Of a DNA stretch of 35,772 nt, positions 24,954-33,135 are shown in pieces. A program made the translations under genes and the position numbers. How positions within the stretch are numbered: the stretch's first letter is position 1; each line of letters starts with the position of its first letter. The DNA is from Fictibacillus nanhaiensis (GTDB lineage: Bacteria > Bacillota > Bacilli > Bacillales > Fictibacillaceae). The notes under the pieces were generated by a model. The model did no database searches and was not told the DNA's origin. It saw only the letters and a program-made list of their open reading frames with translations. The stretch covers positions 1-35,772 of the forward strand of contig JAEACG010000013.1 in NCBI GenBank assembly GCA_016401345.1, given 5' to 3'.

Positions 24954-24978
24954 TATACTCTGTTGCTTCCCGAAAGAA

Positions 24979-25079
24979 GTTGATTTCCGCTCCAGGTGCT
25001 TCGCTTTCCGCGCGGCAGTCAGTGAGCTACATTCGTACGTTTCACGTATAAGTGTCTCACACCTTCCACTCCAATCAAC
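24979..25079 (-). repeat. Dispersed palindromic repeat, copy 2 (short)
   Basis: About 101 bp in reverse orientation. Left end GTTGATTTCCGCTCCAGG, right end CCTTCCACTCCAATCAAC. Its reverse complement carries ACACTTA, then GTGAAACGTACGAATGT and GCTCA, also found in copy 3, so the two belong to one subfamily. It directly follows rsiX and may act as its terminator. Confidence 0.8.
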
Positions 25080-25154
25080 TGTCATAGACGTAATTTAAAA
25101 AGGGAATGCAACAATCTTTTAGAAAAGAACCTAATATAAATAAGTATGTCGAAA

Positions 25155-25180
25155 AAGGCTGCAATTTGCAGTCTTTATTC
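25155..25180 (+). terminator. Weak hairpin before the NlpC/P60-like gene
   Basis: Stem AAGGCTGC/GCAGTCTT (one G-T pair) with a five-base loop and CTTTATTC after it. It may end transcripts from rsiX. Confidence 0.45.
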
Positions 25181-25191
25181 TATGAAAAGAA

Positions 25192-25220
25192 AGTAACTTA
25201 AATTCTGTGGCCGTCGACTA
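25192..25220 (+). promoter_or_regulatory. ECF-type promoter for the NlpC/P60-like gene
   Basis: AGTAAC (25192-25197), a 17-bp spacer and CGACTA (25215-25220). The -10 is identical to that of the sigX promoter and the -35 differs in one base; the spacer is one base longer. Confidence 0.5.
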
Positions 25221-25258
25221 ATAGAGTGAAAGAGTTCATTAAAGAGAGGATGTTATTC

Positions 25259-25720
25259 ATGAAACGTTTACTCGTCGCAGTAGTTTCATTAGGACTCGCA
25301 GCTCTGTTGATCTTAGGTGGTGAATCTGCAGCAAAAGCATCTCCATCTTATGATCAAGAAGTGACAGAAACGGCTAAACTCTACAAAGGAGCTCCATTTA
25401 AATGGGGTGGCACAACACCAAAAGGATTTGATGCATCAGGGTTTACCACATATATATTCAAAACAACAGTAGTGAACAAAAGTTTGCCAAGAACGGCCGC
25501 TGATCAGTATAAAGGCGGCACACCCGTTGCAAAAGGAAAAGAAAAATTAGGTGACCTCGTATTTTTCAAAACAAATGGTAAAAGCGTCTCATTTGTAGGC
25601 ATCTATATGGGGAATAAAGAGTTTATCGCAGCTACTTCAAAAGGTGTACGGATACAGTCACTCGATGCTAAGTACTGGAAGGGAACCTATGTAGGTTCTA
25701 AAAGATATTTACCTGAGTAG
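25259..25720 (+). CDS. Secreted NlpC/P60-fold protein lacking the catalytic triad
   Basis: A 153-residue secreted protein with a Sec signal peptide (about 1-28, ending AAKAS). The rest is one NlpC/P60 domain, a fold of wall DL-endopeptidases: YKGAPFKWGGTTPKGFD, LPRTAADQY, LGDLVFFK, then VGIYMG and a closing KYWKGTYVGSKRYLPE. The active sites are lost. The Cys of the usual GFDCSGF is Ala59 (codon GCA). The His of the usual HVGIY is Phe112. The third residue, usually His in FIHA, is Ala124. It is thus likely a binding or regulatory pseudoenzyme, not a hydrolase. ATG 25259 was chosen because AGAGAGGA lies nine bases before it and the signal peptide begins there; the open frame starts 33 bp earlier. 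A terminator follows. Confidence 0.85.
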   Translation: MKRLLVAVVSLGLAALLILGGESAAKASPSYDQEVTETAKLYKGAPFKWGGTTPKGFDASGFTTYIFKTTVVNKSLPRTAADQYKGGTPVAKGKEKLGDLVFFKTNGKSVSFVGIYMGNKEFIAATSKGVRIQSLDAKYWKGTYVGSKRYLPE

Positions 25721-25727
25721 ACATGTG

Positions 25728-25758
25728 AACTGTCCTTGATGTTGAGGGCAGTTTTTTT
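25728..25758 (+). terminator. NlpC/P60-like gene terminator
   Basis: Stem AACTGTCCT/AGGGCAGTT (one G-U pair), an eight-base loop and seven Ts. Confidence 0.85.
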
Positions 25759-25844
25759 ATTTGCATTCTTGTTCAATTCATCATATTGGATAAAAACAAA
25801 AGCAATAGGGTCATACTGGTAGTGATGAAAAAGAGGTGTGACAG

Positions 25845-26810
25845 ATGACTATAATTAAGCTTGGTTTTGTGGCGATGAGCATGGAGTTAAAAAATGCTTC
25901 TCCGTCCAAAACGATGACCTATAAACAATTCAGCCAGCTGCAGAATAGAGAAGCAGGGTTGAGGAAACTTGAGCGCATATCGCTAGCCAATATAACCAAT
26001 ACGCTACGAGTGTTAAAGCATGCCGTGGCTAACGATGTACGGTTTTATCGAATGACATCTAGGATCATTCCGCTAGCCAATCATAGTGAGCTCTTAGACT
26101 GGGATTATATCAGTCCTTTACGTGATGCGCTCCATGAGATGGGACAATATGCAAAACAATATAATATGAGGTTAGACTTTCACCCGGACCATTTTGTACT
26201 GATCAATTCTCCGAAAAAAGAGATTCTTAAAAATTCTCTAAAGACGCTACAGCTGCACTACAAAATACTAAAAAGCATGGGAATCGATACAGAGCATCGT
26301 TGTGTGATGCATGTAGGTGGAAACTATAAAGAAACCGATGTAGCACTTGAGCGCTTCGTGCAGAATTGGGGAAGCGTTCCGTTATCGATTCAAAGAATGA
26401 TCATGCTTGAGAACGACGATACATCTTTTACAATGGCGGATGCACTATACCTATGTGAAAAATTGCAGATTCCCCTCGTGTTCGATTATCACCATCACCT
26501 TGCATACCATCATGACAAGAACTGGATACAGCATTGGCCACGAGTGATAGAGTCATGGAAAACATCTCCATTGCCATTGAAGATGCATATCTCGAGTCCA
26601 AAAAGCGAGAAGCAATTTAGGAATCATGCTGACTTTGTGGATGTGAATATGTTTTTTGATTTTTTAAAAGAAGTAAAAGGTAGTGTGGAAGAAATAGACT
26701 GTATGATTGAATCCAAGAAAAAAGATTTAGCCCTTTTTCAGCTTATGAGGGAAATAAAAGAAAGAAACGATGTTGAAATCATAGATGGAGCATCGTTTCG
26801 GCTAAAGTAA
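25845..26810 (+). CDS. uvsE: UV damage endonuclease UvsE
   Basis: Nicks DNA 5' of UV photoproducts, starting repair independent of UvrABC. The 321-residue TIM-barrel protein opens IKLGFVAMS and has the metal-ligand segments of the family: RLDFHPDHF, CVMHVGG, MLENDD, FDYHHHLAYH and KMHISSP, all intact. Its length equals B. subtilis UvsE (YwjD). ATG 25845 follows GAGGTGTG. It stands alone between terminators, next to unrelated genes. Confidence 0.92.
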   Translation: MTIIKLGFVAMSMELKNASPSKTMTYKQFSQLQNREAGLRKLERISLANITNTLRVLKHAVANDVRFYRMTSRIIPLANHSELLDWDYISPLRDALHEMGQYAKQYNMRLDFHPDHFVLINSPKKEILKNSLKTLQLHYKILKSMGIDTEHRCVMHVGGNYKETDVALERFVQNWGSVPLSIQRMIMLENDDTSFTMADALYLCEKLQIPLVFDYHHHLAYHHDKNWIQHWPRVIESWKTSPLPLKMHISSPKSEKQFRNHADFVDVNMFFDFLKEVKGSVEEIDCMIESKKKDLALFQLMREIKERNDVEIIDGASFRLK

Positions 26811-26838
26811 AACCTTTGCTACGGCAGAGGTTTTTTTA
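26809..26838 (+). terminator. uvsE terminator
   Basis: A 9-bp stem AACCTTTGC/GCAGAGGTT with loop TACG and seven Ts, just after the stop codon. Confidence 0.85.
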
Positions 26839-26878
26839 TTTTCCGGGAAATTTGTCGAAAAATTTGTAAATTAAATCG

Positions 26879-26908
26879 TTGACGAATGAAAAGAAGTGTC
26901 ACTATAAT
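26879..26908 (+). promoter_or_regulatory. SigA promoter of the SDR-QueA-VOC operon
   Basis: TTGACG (26879-26884), an 18-bp spacer and a perfect TATAAT (26903-26908), about 64 bp before the SDR start codon. Confidence 0.75.
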
Positions 26909-26971
26909 AAAAATACTTAGTAAACATAAATGTATAAAAAGTATAAAATATAAATTTAGGAGGAACACGAA

Positions 26972-27697
26972 ATGAAAAAAGTAATCATGATAACAGGAGC
27001 TTCAAAAGGTTTAGGTAAAGCGCTTTCTCTATATTTTGCCCGGGAAGGTTATAACTTGGCGATATGCGCAAGAAACAAAGATGCCCTTCAAAGTGTGAAG
27101 AGTGAAGCGATTCAGCTTGGAGCAGACGTTCTAGCGATAGAAGCAGATATGTCGAAGTCAAAAGATGTAGAACGATTCGTAGCTTTGACAGAAGAGCACT
27201 TTGGAGTAATAGATGTTTTAATTAACAATGCATCCATCATAGGTCCTAGCCCAATTCCTTATTTACTTGATTATCCAGAACAGGATTTTGAAGAAGTTCT
27301 TCGCGTAAATACGATCGGACCATTTTTAGTAACAAGAAGAGTGTTGCCGATCATGCTGCAAAAACAACAGGGAAGCATCATTAATATTACATCAGAAGCG
27401 GGAGCAACTGGTTATGCAGGTTGGGGGGCATATGGCATCTCAAAATTTGCACTTGAAGGGTTAACCGAAACATGGGCAGACGAAGTTAGTGAATCTGGTG
27501 TACGTGTGAACATGGTTGATCCTGGTGAGATGGATACAGACATGCATGAACAAGCTGTACCAGATTGTGATTATGAGCTTGCAAAGCCTGAAGATTTGAC
27601 GGCTGTTTTTGGATACTTGGCATCAGATGTCTCTTCCCTCATTACCGGCAAGCGATTTGAAGCACAGATGTTTCAGCTTGAGGGGAGTGAGTTTTAA
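26972..27697 (+). CDS. Short-chain dehydrogenase/reductase (SDR)
   Basis: A 241-residue classical SDR oxidoreductase. The cofactor loop is TGASKGLG (8-15), then NNAS (about 89), the catalytic Ser in ITSEAGATG (about 140), and YGISK (about 153-157) gives Tyr and Lys. An Arg after the second strand (CARNKD) favours NADP. It starts at ATG 26972 behind TAGGAGGA. It is the first gene of an operon; its stop overlaps the next start by one base (TAATG). The substrate is unknown. Confidence 0.88.
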   Translation: MKKVIMITGASKGLGKALSLYFAREGYNLAICARNKDALQSVKSEAIQLGADVLAIEADMSKSKDVERFVALTEEHFGVIDVLINNASIIGPSPIPYLLDYPEQDFEEVLRVNTIGPFLVTRRVLPIMLQKQQGSIINITSEAGATGYAGWGAYGISKFALEGLTETWADEVSESGVRVNMVDPGEMDTDMHEQAVPDCDYELAKPEDLTAVFGYLASDVSSLITGKRFEAQMFQLEGSEF

Positions 27698-28728
27698 TGG
27701 AAACAGCGTTGAAATTTGAGGTTCCAGATGAACTAAATGCAATAGAACCACCAGAACGAAGAGGATTACGCAGAGATTATGTAAAAATGATGGTGCTCGA
27801 CAAAAACACAGGAAAGACAGATCATACACAATTCTACCAACTGGACCGTTATTTGAAAAAAGGTGATCTGCTCGTACTTAACGCGAGCCGAACAGTTCCA
27901 GCCGTTTTAAAGAGTCGAAAAGAAGCTGATGGCTCTGAGGTAGAGATCCGACTGGCTCACAGGAAGAATGAATCAATATGGGAAGCACTTCCCGTTAGTG
28001 GAACTGTAAAAGAGGGTGATATCATCCGTTTTTCTCCGACATTAACGGCTACTATTATGAAACAGTCAGAAGACACACCTTTTGTATCATTAGCCTTTAA
28101 TCTATGTTGCTCTTCGCTGTTCAACCAAATCTATGATTTAGGAGAACCCGTCAGGTACGAATACATCCAGAAGCCTTGGAATCTAGATTACTATCAAACG
28201 GTTTTCGCGACCATTCCTGGGTCTGTAGAGATGCCTTCTGCAGGAAGGGCGTTCAGTTGGGAGCTTCTGTTTCGTCTTCAGAAAAAAGGCGTTAAGATCG
28301 CTTATATTACGCTTCATACGGGATTAAGTTATTTGCTGGATGATAAGTGGCATAAAGGACCGGATAAAAACTTCGAAAACTATCATATCCCGAATGAAAC
28401 GGCAGACCTTATTTCTGAAACGAAAAACAATGGAGGTCGCGTCATCGCGGTTGGTACAACAGTTGTAAGAACGCTTGAGACAGTCGCGGAACAAAACGGA
28501 AGGGTCCAGGCAGCTAGTGGCTGGACGAATCTATATATTACTGAAAATACGAAACTGGCCGTATGTGATGGATTAATTACTGGGATGCATGAACCGGAGG
28601 CCAGTCATCTGCAACTGCTTTCTGCATTCGTAGACCGATCCAAGTTATATAAAGCGTACAAGGATGCGATTCAAAAGCGCTATCTCTGGCACGAGTTTGG
28701 CGATATGAATCTAATTTTAGGAGAATAA
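27697..28728 (+). CDS. Divergent QueA-like SAM:tRNA ribosyltransferase-isomerase
   Basis: A 343-residue relative of QueA, which transfers the ribosyl moiety of SAM to preQ1 in tRNA to make epoxyqueuosine. Family features are present: FEVPDELNAIEPPERRG, LLVLNASRTVPAVL (usual NDTRVIPARL), YYQTVFATIPGSVEMPSAG, TLHTGLSYL (usual TLHVGLGTF) and AVGTTVVRTLET. Many normally fixed positions differ, including NDTR to NASR and PTAGLHF to PSAGRAF. It is translationally coupled to an SDR gene and followed by two VOC genes, not by tgt or ruvB. It therefore is a paralogue with possibly another substrate. No symbol is given for that reason. Confidence 0.8.
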   Translation: METALKFEVPDELNAIEPPERRGLRRDYVKMMVLDKNTGKTDHTQFYQLDRYLKKGDLLVLNASRTVPAVLKSRKEADGSEVEIRLAHRKNESIWEALPVSGTVKEGDIIRFSPTLTATIMKQSEDTPFVSLAFNLCCSSLFNQIYDLGEPVRYEYIQKPWNLDYYQTVFATIPGSVEMPSAGRAFSWELLFRLQKKGVKIAYITLHTGLSYLLDDKWHKGPDKNFENYHIPNETADLISETKNNGGRVIAVGTTVVRTLETVAEQNGRVQAASGWTNLYITENTKLAVCDGLITGMHEPEASHLQLLSAFVDRSKLYKAYKDAIQKRYLWHEFGDMNLILGE

Positions 28729-28729
28729 G

Positions 28730-29104
28730 ATGCTGCATCATATCGGTCTCTACGTAAGTGATATGAAGAGGTCTAGTGAATTCTATGAAAAGATTCTTTC
28801 TATTAAAGAAAAAGAAAGTTTCATGTGGAACGATACAGAGCTAAGTTTTTTAATAGGGGAAGGATTTCAGCTTGAATTGATGCCTAATTCAGGGAGTCAT
28901 ACGGCATCCGGCCATATCGCATTCAGCGTGACTTCTGTAACGGAAAAAATAAAGGAACTATCTCTTAAGGAGATCTTTCTAACAGAAGGACCTTTTGACC
29001 TTCCAAACGGTTGGAGAACTGTTTTTTATGAAGGTCCAGACGGAGAAGAGATTGAATTTATACAAACTACCAACCCTCTAGTACTTCATCCTAAAGAAAA
29101 TTAG
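28730..29104 (+). CDS. VOC (glyoxalase-type) protein
   Basis: A 124-residue single vicinal-oxygen-chelate domain. The N-terminal metal His is in MLHHIGLYVSDM, a second His in GHIAFSV (about 60), and the Glu ligand is in YEGPDGEEIEFIQ (about 110). VOC enzymes act as lyases, dioxygenases or resistance proteins; the reaction is unknown. It starts one base after the QueA-like stop, with TTAGGAGA as RBS inside that gene, so it is part of the operon. Confidence 0.82.
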   Translation: MLHHIGLYVSDMKRSSEFYEKILSIKEKESFMWNDTELSFLIGEGFQLELMPNSGSHTASGHIAFSVTSVTEKIKELSLKEIFLTEGPFDLPNGWRTVFYEGPDGEEIEFIQTTNPLVLHPKEN

Positions 29105-29141
29105 AAAATAATATATAGAATAAGTTAATAGGAGTAATCAA

Positions 29142-29633
29142 ATGATTAAAGGACTTTACGAAGCACATTTACCGGTAAGTAATCTTAAAACGTCCATAGA
29201 CTTTTATAAGAAACTAGATTTAGAGATCGCTTATCAACAAGAAAATTTAGTTTTTTTCTGGATTGAGAAAGGAAGAAGTTGGTTAGGGTTATGGGAAACA
29301 GACAAGGTTAAAACACCCTATCACCCATCGTTAAGACATATCGCTTTTCAAATAGATAGAGAGGATATGTTAAATATAAAGAGTTGGTTAGAAGAAAGGG
29401 CTATAGAAGTCTCTACTAATTTTGGATTTTCACATGAAAAACAACCTTTAGTATTACCTAATAACCCACAAGCTCACGCAGCCATTTATTTTAAAGATCC
29501 AGATGGAAATAGCATCGAATTAATGGCTCCTTTAAGACTGGATGTCGAAGAAGAATTTAATATGATGACATTAGATGAATGGAACCTAACCAAATATATG
29601 ATTTCAACTACAAAGAAGCACAGTAATAAATGA
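29142..29633 (+). CDS. VOC (glyoxalase/fosfomycin-resistance type) protein
   Basis: A 163-residue VOC-fold protein. The ligands are visible as H9 in YEAHLPVSNL, H in LRHIAFQI (about 66) and E in FKDPDGNSIELMAP (about 128). The C-terminal tail of 30 residues is not conserved. It lies 37 bp behind the first VOC gene with its own RBS (ATAGGAG) and no terminator between, so it may be the fourth gene of the operon. Codons are more A/T-rich than in the neighbours, which hints at separate ancestry. Confidence 0.78.
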   Translation: MIKGLYEAHLPVSNLKTSIDFYKKLDLEIAYQQENLVFFWIEKGRSWLGLWETDKVKTPYHPSLRHIAFQIDREDMLNIKSWLEERAIEVSTNFGFSHEKQPLVLPNNPQAHAAIYFKDPDGNSIELMAPLRLDVEEEFNMMTLDEWNLTKYMISTTKKHSNK

Positions 29634-29655
29634 GTCGCAAAAAAAGTGCTACCTC

Positions 29656-30402
29656 CTAACCATGAAAAGCTCTCATTAAAAACGGACCATCTGGAACTTC
29701 AAGTTCTCTGTAAGTCTTAAACAGATTTGTTTGGTCGTACGCTACAGATTTAAATTCAATTTTAAGATCCTTTTCATCAGTGATATAGATGATGGCATAG
29801 CGCGCTTCGGCAACTTTATTACATCCTAGTGCACCAGGATTCACTAAAAGCGTTTGATTTATCCTAAAGTCGTGAAGGTTATGATGATGACCAAATCCTA
29901 AAAAATCATAGGTAAATAAGCCTTTAAAGAGCTCTTTCATCGCTAAAGGATCAGGTTTACTTATAATCGGCATAAAGGGATCTTCAGATATTGGAGATTC
30001 CTTTTTTCCTTTCTTGAAGGGGTAGTGTGTGATGAGAAAACGAAAACCTTCTTCCTCAAATATTCGCTCTCGGGGAAGAGTGCTTAAAATATGAGCATAA
30101 GTATCCGTTAGCTGGTTGGCAACCCATTGATGATGTTGCTTCGCATGCCAGTGACTCTTAGGGTGAGGCAGACCATATTTTAACGCCAAAATCGATTCAT
30201 CATGATTTCCCGTAACCATCTTAATAGATGGCAAGTTACATAACCGTTCAAGCACCTCGTTTGTAAACGGACCTATTCCGATCATGTCACCACCGCTAAT
30301 AAAACGAGAGATTCCCATACGTGTAGCGTCATCAATAACAGCTTGAAGAGCATCAAAATTACCGTGAATATCTGTAAAATAAGCAAAAAGAGGTTTCAAC
30401 AT
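29656..30402 (-). CDS. Calcineurin-like metallophosphoesterase
   Basis: A 248-residue phosphoesterase with all five blocks of the fold: FTDIHGNFDAL (D-x-H), SGGDMIGIG (GD), VTGNHDES (GNHD), then H in LITHYPF and the pair in GFGHHHNLHD. These bind two metal ions. The substrate is not known; it is close in style to YfcE/PhoD-like soluble hydrolases of the Bacillaceae. The start ATG has GAAGGTGG upstream. It is convergent with the VOC gene; no clear terminator separates them. Confidence 0.85.
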   Translation of the reverse strand: MLKPLFAYFTDIHGNFDALQAVIDDATRMGISRFISGGDMIGIGPFTNEVLERLCNLPSIKMVTGNHDESILALKYGLPHPKSHWHAKQHHQWVANQLTDTYAHILSTLPRERIFEEEGFRFLITHYPFKKGKKESPISEDPFMPIISKPDPLAMKELFKGLFTYDFLGFGHHHNLHDFRINQTLLVNPGALGCNKVAEARYAIIYITDEKDLKIEFKSVAYDQTNLFKTYRELEVPDGPFLMRAFHG

Positions 30403-30476
30403 ATTTCCACCTTCAACAAATTATCTTTTATAATGAAATAAGCTTATTCTTGCAAAAAGACCAGGAGGTTAAGGAA

Positions 30477-30638
30477 TTGAGAAAGAAGTTAGGTTTTATT
30501 TTTGAATTAGTCTTATTTCTTATTGCCCTATTAAGTATGTTGTACTTTATCTACATAGATGAGTGGAAGAGTATTTATTTCTTAACATTCCTAATCGTAG
30601 CTGTTGGTTCTGCTTTGAGGTTATTTAAAAATATTTAA
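30477..30638 (+). CDS. Small two-helix membrane protein, paralogue A
   Basis: A 53-residue protein with two membrane helices (about 6-26 and 32-49) joined by a short DEW turn (YIDEWKSIYF). The likely start is TTG 30477, eight bases after AGGAGG; the open frame begins at 30450 but that start precedes the RBS. It is similar to the protein encoded at 30963-31139 (shared ALLS, YxIxI, GEW/DEW). The function is unknown. Confidence 0.6.
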   Translation: MRKKLGFIFELVLFLIALLSMLYFIYIDEWKSIYFLTFLIVAVGSALRLFKNI

Positions 30639-30772
30639 GACGTAGATAAATAGGATTTGTATGAAAGAAAAAATATTGCCCTCACCAATTTTTTATACTA
30701 GTTTAAGCTGCTTCTTGCAAAAAGCACTTTATTAATAGTTTGTTGCTTTTAACTCATTTCCACCTTTGACAT

Positions 30773-30900
30773 TTGATTGGAGTGGAAGGTGCGAGACTCC
30801 TACGGGACAGGCGGACAGCTGAGACACTTAAGAGTGAAACGTACGAATGTGGCTCAGCGTCTGCCCCGTGGAAAGCGAGCAACCTGGAACGGAAATCAAC
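30773..30900 (+). repeat. Dispersed palindromic repeat, copy 3
   Basis: About 128 bp with ends TTGATTGGAGTGGAAGGTGC and ACCTGGAACGGAAATCAAC. Inner parts (GACTCCTACGGGACAGGCGG with CCGTGGAAAGCGAGCAACCTGG) and an inverted pair ACGTACGAATG-type centre allow a long fold. It separates the two paralogous small membrane-protein genes. Confidence 0.8.
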
Positions 30901-30962
30901 ACTTCCAAAAGCAACAAAGTTTTCGAAAACGACCTTATAAAAAGACTTAGGAGGTTAAGAAA

Positions 30963-31139
30963 ATGAGAGTGAAGTTTGCCTTTATTTTAGATTGTATTAT
31001 TATTTTAGCTGCTCTGTTAAGCATCTTTTACTTAATCTTCATAGGTGAGTGGAGTAACATATTTTTTATTTCGTGTTTAATCCTAGGTCTTAACTCCATA
31101 ATTAGCATATCAAAAGAAGTAAAAGAAGGTTTTAAATGA
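30963..31139 (+). CDS. Small two-helix membrane protein, paralogue B
   Basis: A 58-residue protein: basic start MRVKF, helix about 5-26, turn IGEWSN, helix about 33-50, and a charged end SKEVKEGFK. The RBS TAGGAGGTTAAGAAA before its ATG is nearly identical to that of the paralogue at 30477 (AGGAGGTTAAGGAA), which supports a tandem duplication and confirms both starts. Function unknown. The terminator at 31158 follows. Confidence 0.65.
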   Translation: MRVKFAFILDCIIILAALLSIFYLIFIGEWSNIFFISCLILGLNSIISISKEVKEGFK

Positions 31140-31157
31140 ATCTTGATAGACACCAAA

Positions 31158-31188
31158 AAATATAGCCCCTCACAAGGGGGCTATATTT
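31158..31188. terminator. Bidirectional terminator
   Basis: A 12-bp stem AAATATAGCCCC/GGGGCTATATTT with loop TCACAAG. A/T-rich tails on both sides. It ends the small membrane protein gene and, on the minus strand, the LTA synthase-like gene, whose stop codon begins at 31187-31189. Confidence 0.8.
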
Positions 31189-33022
31189 ATTTTAAAAATC
31201 GTAACAGATCACCATATATGATTCGATCCGACTGATCAAGTTCCTCTTTTGCCTGCTCAATGTATGACTTGCACTTATCTTCTTCTACTGGTGCTCCAAA
31301 TGGTTTTACATAACAAGTCTCATTTGTATAAATATAGTTGTCTGTAATGAACGAGCCGTTACGGAGCACGGTTAGTTCATAATGATCTATTGAAAAAAGA
31401 TCGGTCCCAAAATGAACGTCATCCTTCGACTCAATTCCAAGCAAGTGTAATAGAGTAGGTTTGAGATCGATCTGTCCGCCAACTGTATCTAACTTCTTGC
31501 CTTTTTTTCCTGGAACGTGAATGAATAAGGGTACTTGCTGCAGCTCTACTTGATTGTAAGCGGTAAGCGTTGCTTTGCTCAATACATCTGCCATCGCTTC
31601 TTGATGCCGTTCTGATATGCCATAATGGTCCCCATATACAACAACGACTGAATTCTCATATAATCCAGAGCTCTTCAGTTCTTCAAAAAACTGGCGCAGT
31701 GCTTCGTCCGCGTAGCGAACGGTTGTAAAATAGCGGCTAACCGTTCCATCATCTACAGGATAAGGCTCAATCCACTGTTCTTTTTCATGAATTAGATATG
31801 GATGATGATTGGTTAGGGTAATAAATCGGGCATAAAAGGGCTGAGGCAGCTTCTTTAAGTATGGTATGGATTGTTTAAAGAAAGGTATATCTTTAAGTCC
31901 ATAGTTAATCGAGTTATCGTCCGTTACATGATAATATTCTTCACTATAAAACTTGTCATAGCCCATCGTTTTATAGATAACGTCTCGGTTCCAAAAGCTT
32001 TTATTATTGCCGTGAAAAACAGCAGAATAATAGCCACTTGATTTTAAAATCTCAGGCATAGCGTTGTATTCATTCAATGGGTGTGTTTGAAAAACAGCAC
32101 CTCTCGGCAGTGGATATAGGGAATTATCGATTAAAAACTCAGAATCAGATGTCTTTCCCTGCCCTGTTTGATGATAGAAGTTATTAAAATAATAGCTAGA
32201 TTCAGCAAGTTCATTTAAAAAGGGAGTGACTTCTTCACCGTTTATTTTGTAATTCAGTACAAAATTTTGGGTGGATTCTAGGGATACCATGATTAAGTTT
32301 TTCCCTTTTGCAATTCCATAGAGCTCGGGGTTGTTAGCTGTTTCTTTTTTTACATTTGAGAGAATCTTCTCTGCATCCATGTTGCTCGCTAGTGCTTTCT
32401 GCATAGAAGACTTCGATTGAAGCATGATGTCGTACAGATGATAATTGAACGTTCCTAAGCTTTTCACAAGTATTTCTCTGTCAAATGTACGGGTTAAAAG
32501 CTGTGGTCGGTTTATTTCTGCAAGAATCAAATGAACGGCAAATACAGCCACACCACATAAAAATATTTTTCTGCGATCTACAGGTTTTAATAGATGATCA
32601 GCCTTCCATCTTGTCTGCTTTAATAGATATGCTAATAGAAACAAATCAACAAAAAAGAAGATGTCTGTTACATAGACCAGTTCATAAACACTGTTTCCGA
32701 TATCTCCAACATTCTTGGTTTGAAACAATACCGGGATCGTAAGGAAGTCCGTAAAGAATCGATAATAGACGACGTTCGCATACAAGATAAAACTATAAAT
32801 GAAGGACAGCCATAGAATGATTCGACTTCTTTTACCAGGTGAAGCAAGGTTAGCTAAACAAAAATAGAGTACGAGAAAACTGAGCGGATTTAAAAATAAT
32901 AAAATTTCTTGCAGGAAATGATCGATAGGCAGCGTAAATGAAACTCTATAAACAATATAGGTTTTCAACCAAAGCAAAGAAATAGCCAGGAAGATTGCTG
33001 CGTGTTTTGTTTTAGGATTCAT
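31187..33022 (-). CDS. Lipoteichoic acid synthase-type phosphoglycerol transferase
   Basis: Polymerises or transfers glycerol-phosphate from phosphatidylglycerol onto a glycolipid at the outer membrane face. The 611-residue protein has five N-terminal membrane helices (about residues 8-170) and an extracellular sulfatase-fold domain. The metal ligand is E249 (IMVSLEST), the catalytic Thr is T291 (GQGKTSDSEF), and a late D-H pair is in VVVYGDHYG (about 466). These match LtaS; Bacilli carry several paralogues (LtaS, YfnI, YqgS, YvgJ) and I cannot tell which this is. The stop overlaps the bidirectional terminator. Confidence 0.9.
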   Translation of the reverse strand: MNPKTKHAAIFLAISLLWLKTYIVYRVSFTLPIDHFLQEILLFLNPLSFLVLYFCLANLASPGKRSRIILWLSFIYSFILYANVVYYRFFTDFLTIPVLFQTKNVGDIGNSVYELVYVTDIFFFVDLFLLAYLLKQTRWKADHLLKPVDRRKIFLCGVAVFAVHLILAEINRPQLLTRTFDREILVKSLGTFNYHLYDIMLQSKSSMQKALASNMDAEKILSNVKKETANNPELYGIAKGKNLIMVSLESTQNFVLNYKINGEEVTPFLNELAESSYYFNNFYHQTGQGKTSDSEFLIDNSLYPLPRGAVFQTHPLNEYNAMPEILKSSGYYSAVFHGNNKSFWNRDVIYKTMGYDKFYSEEYYHVTDDNSINYGLKDIPFFKQSIPYLKKLPQPFYARFITLTNHHPYLIHEKEQWIEPYPVDDGTVSRYFTTVRYADEALRQFFEELKSSGLYENSVVVVYGDHYGISERHQEAMADVLSKATLTAYNQVELQQVPLFIHVPGKKGKKLDTVGGQIDLKPTLLHLLGIESKDDVHFGTDLFSIDHYELTVLRNGSFITDNYIYTNETCYVKPFGAPVEEDKCKSYIEQAKEELDQSDRIIYGDLLRFLK

Positions 33023-33135
33023 AAGTATAACCCTCCTGTAGTGAAACGGAAATCTTTACCATTGTAGGCTATTTCTCGAAAGATTAAAAGTGATAGAGGA
33101 CCTTTTTTTAAGTACAGGAAGAAATAGGAGAAACG

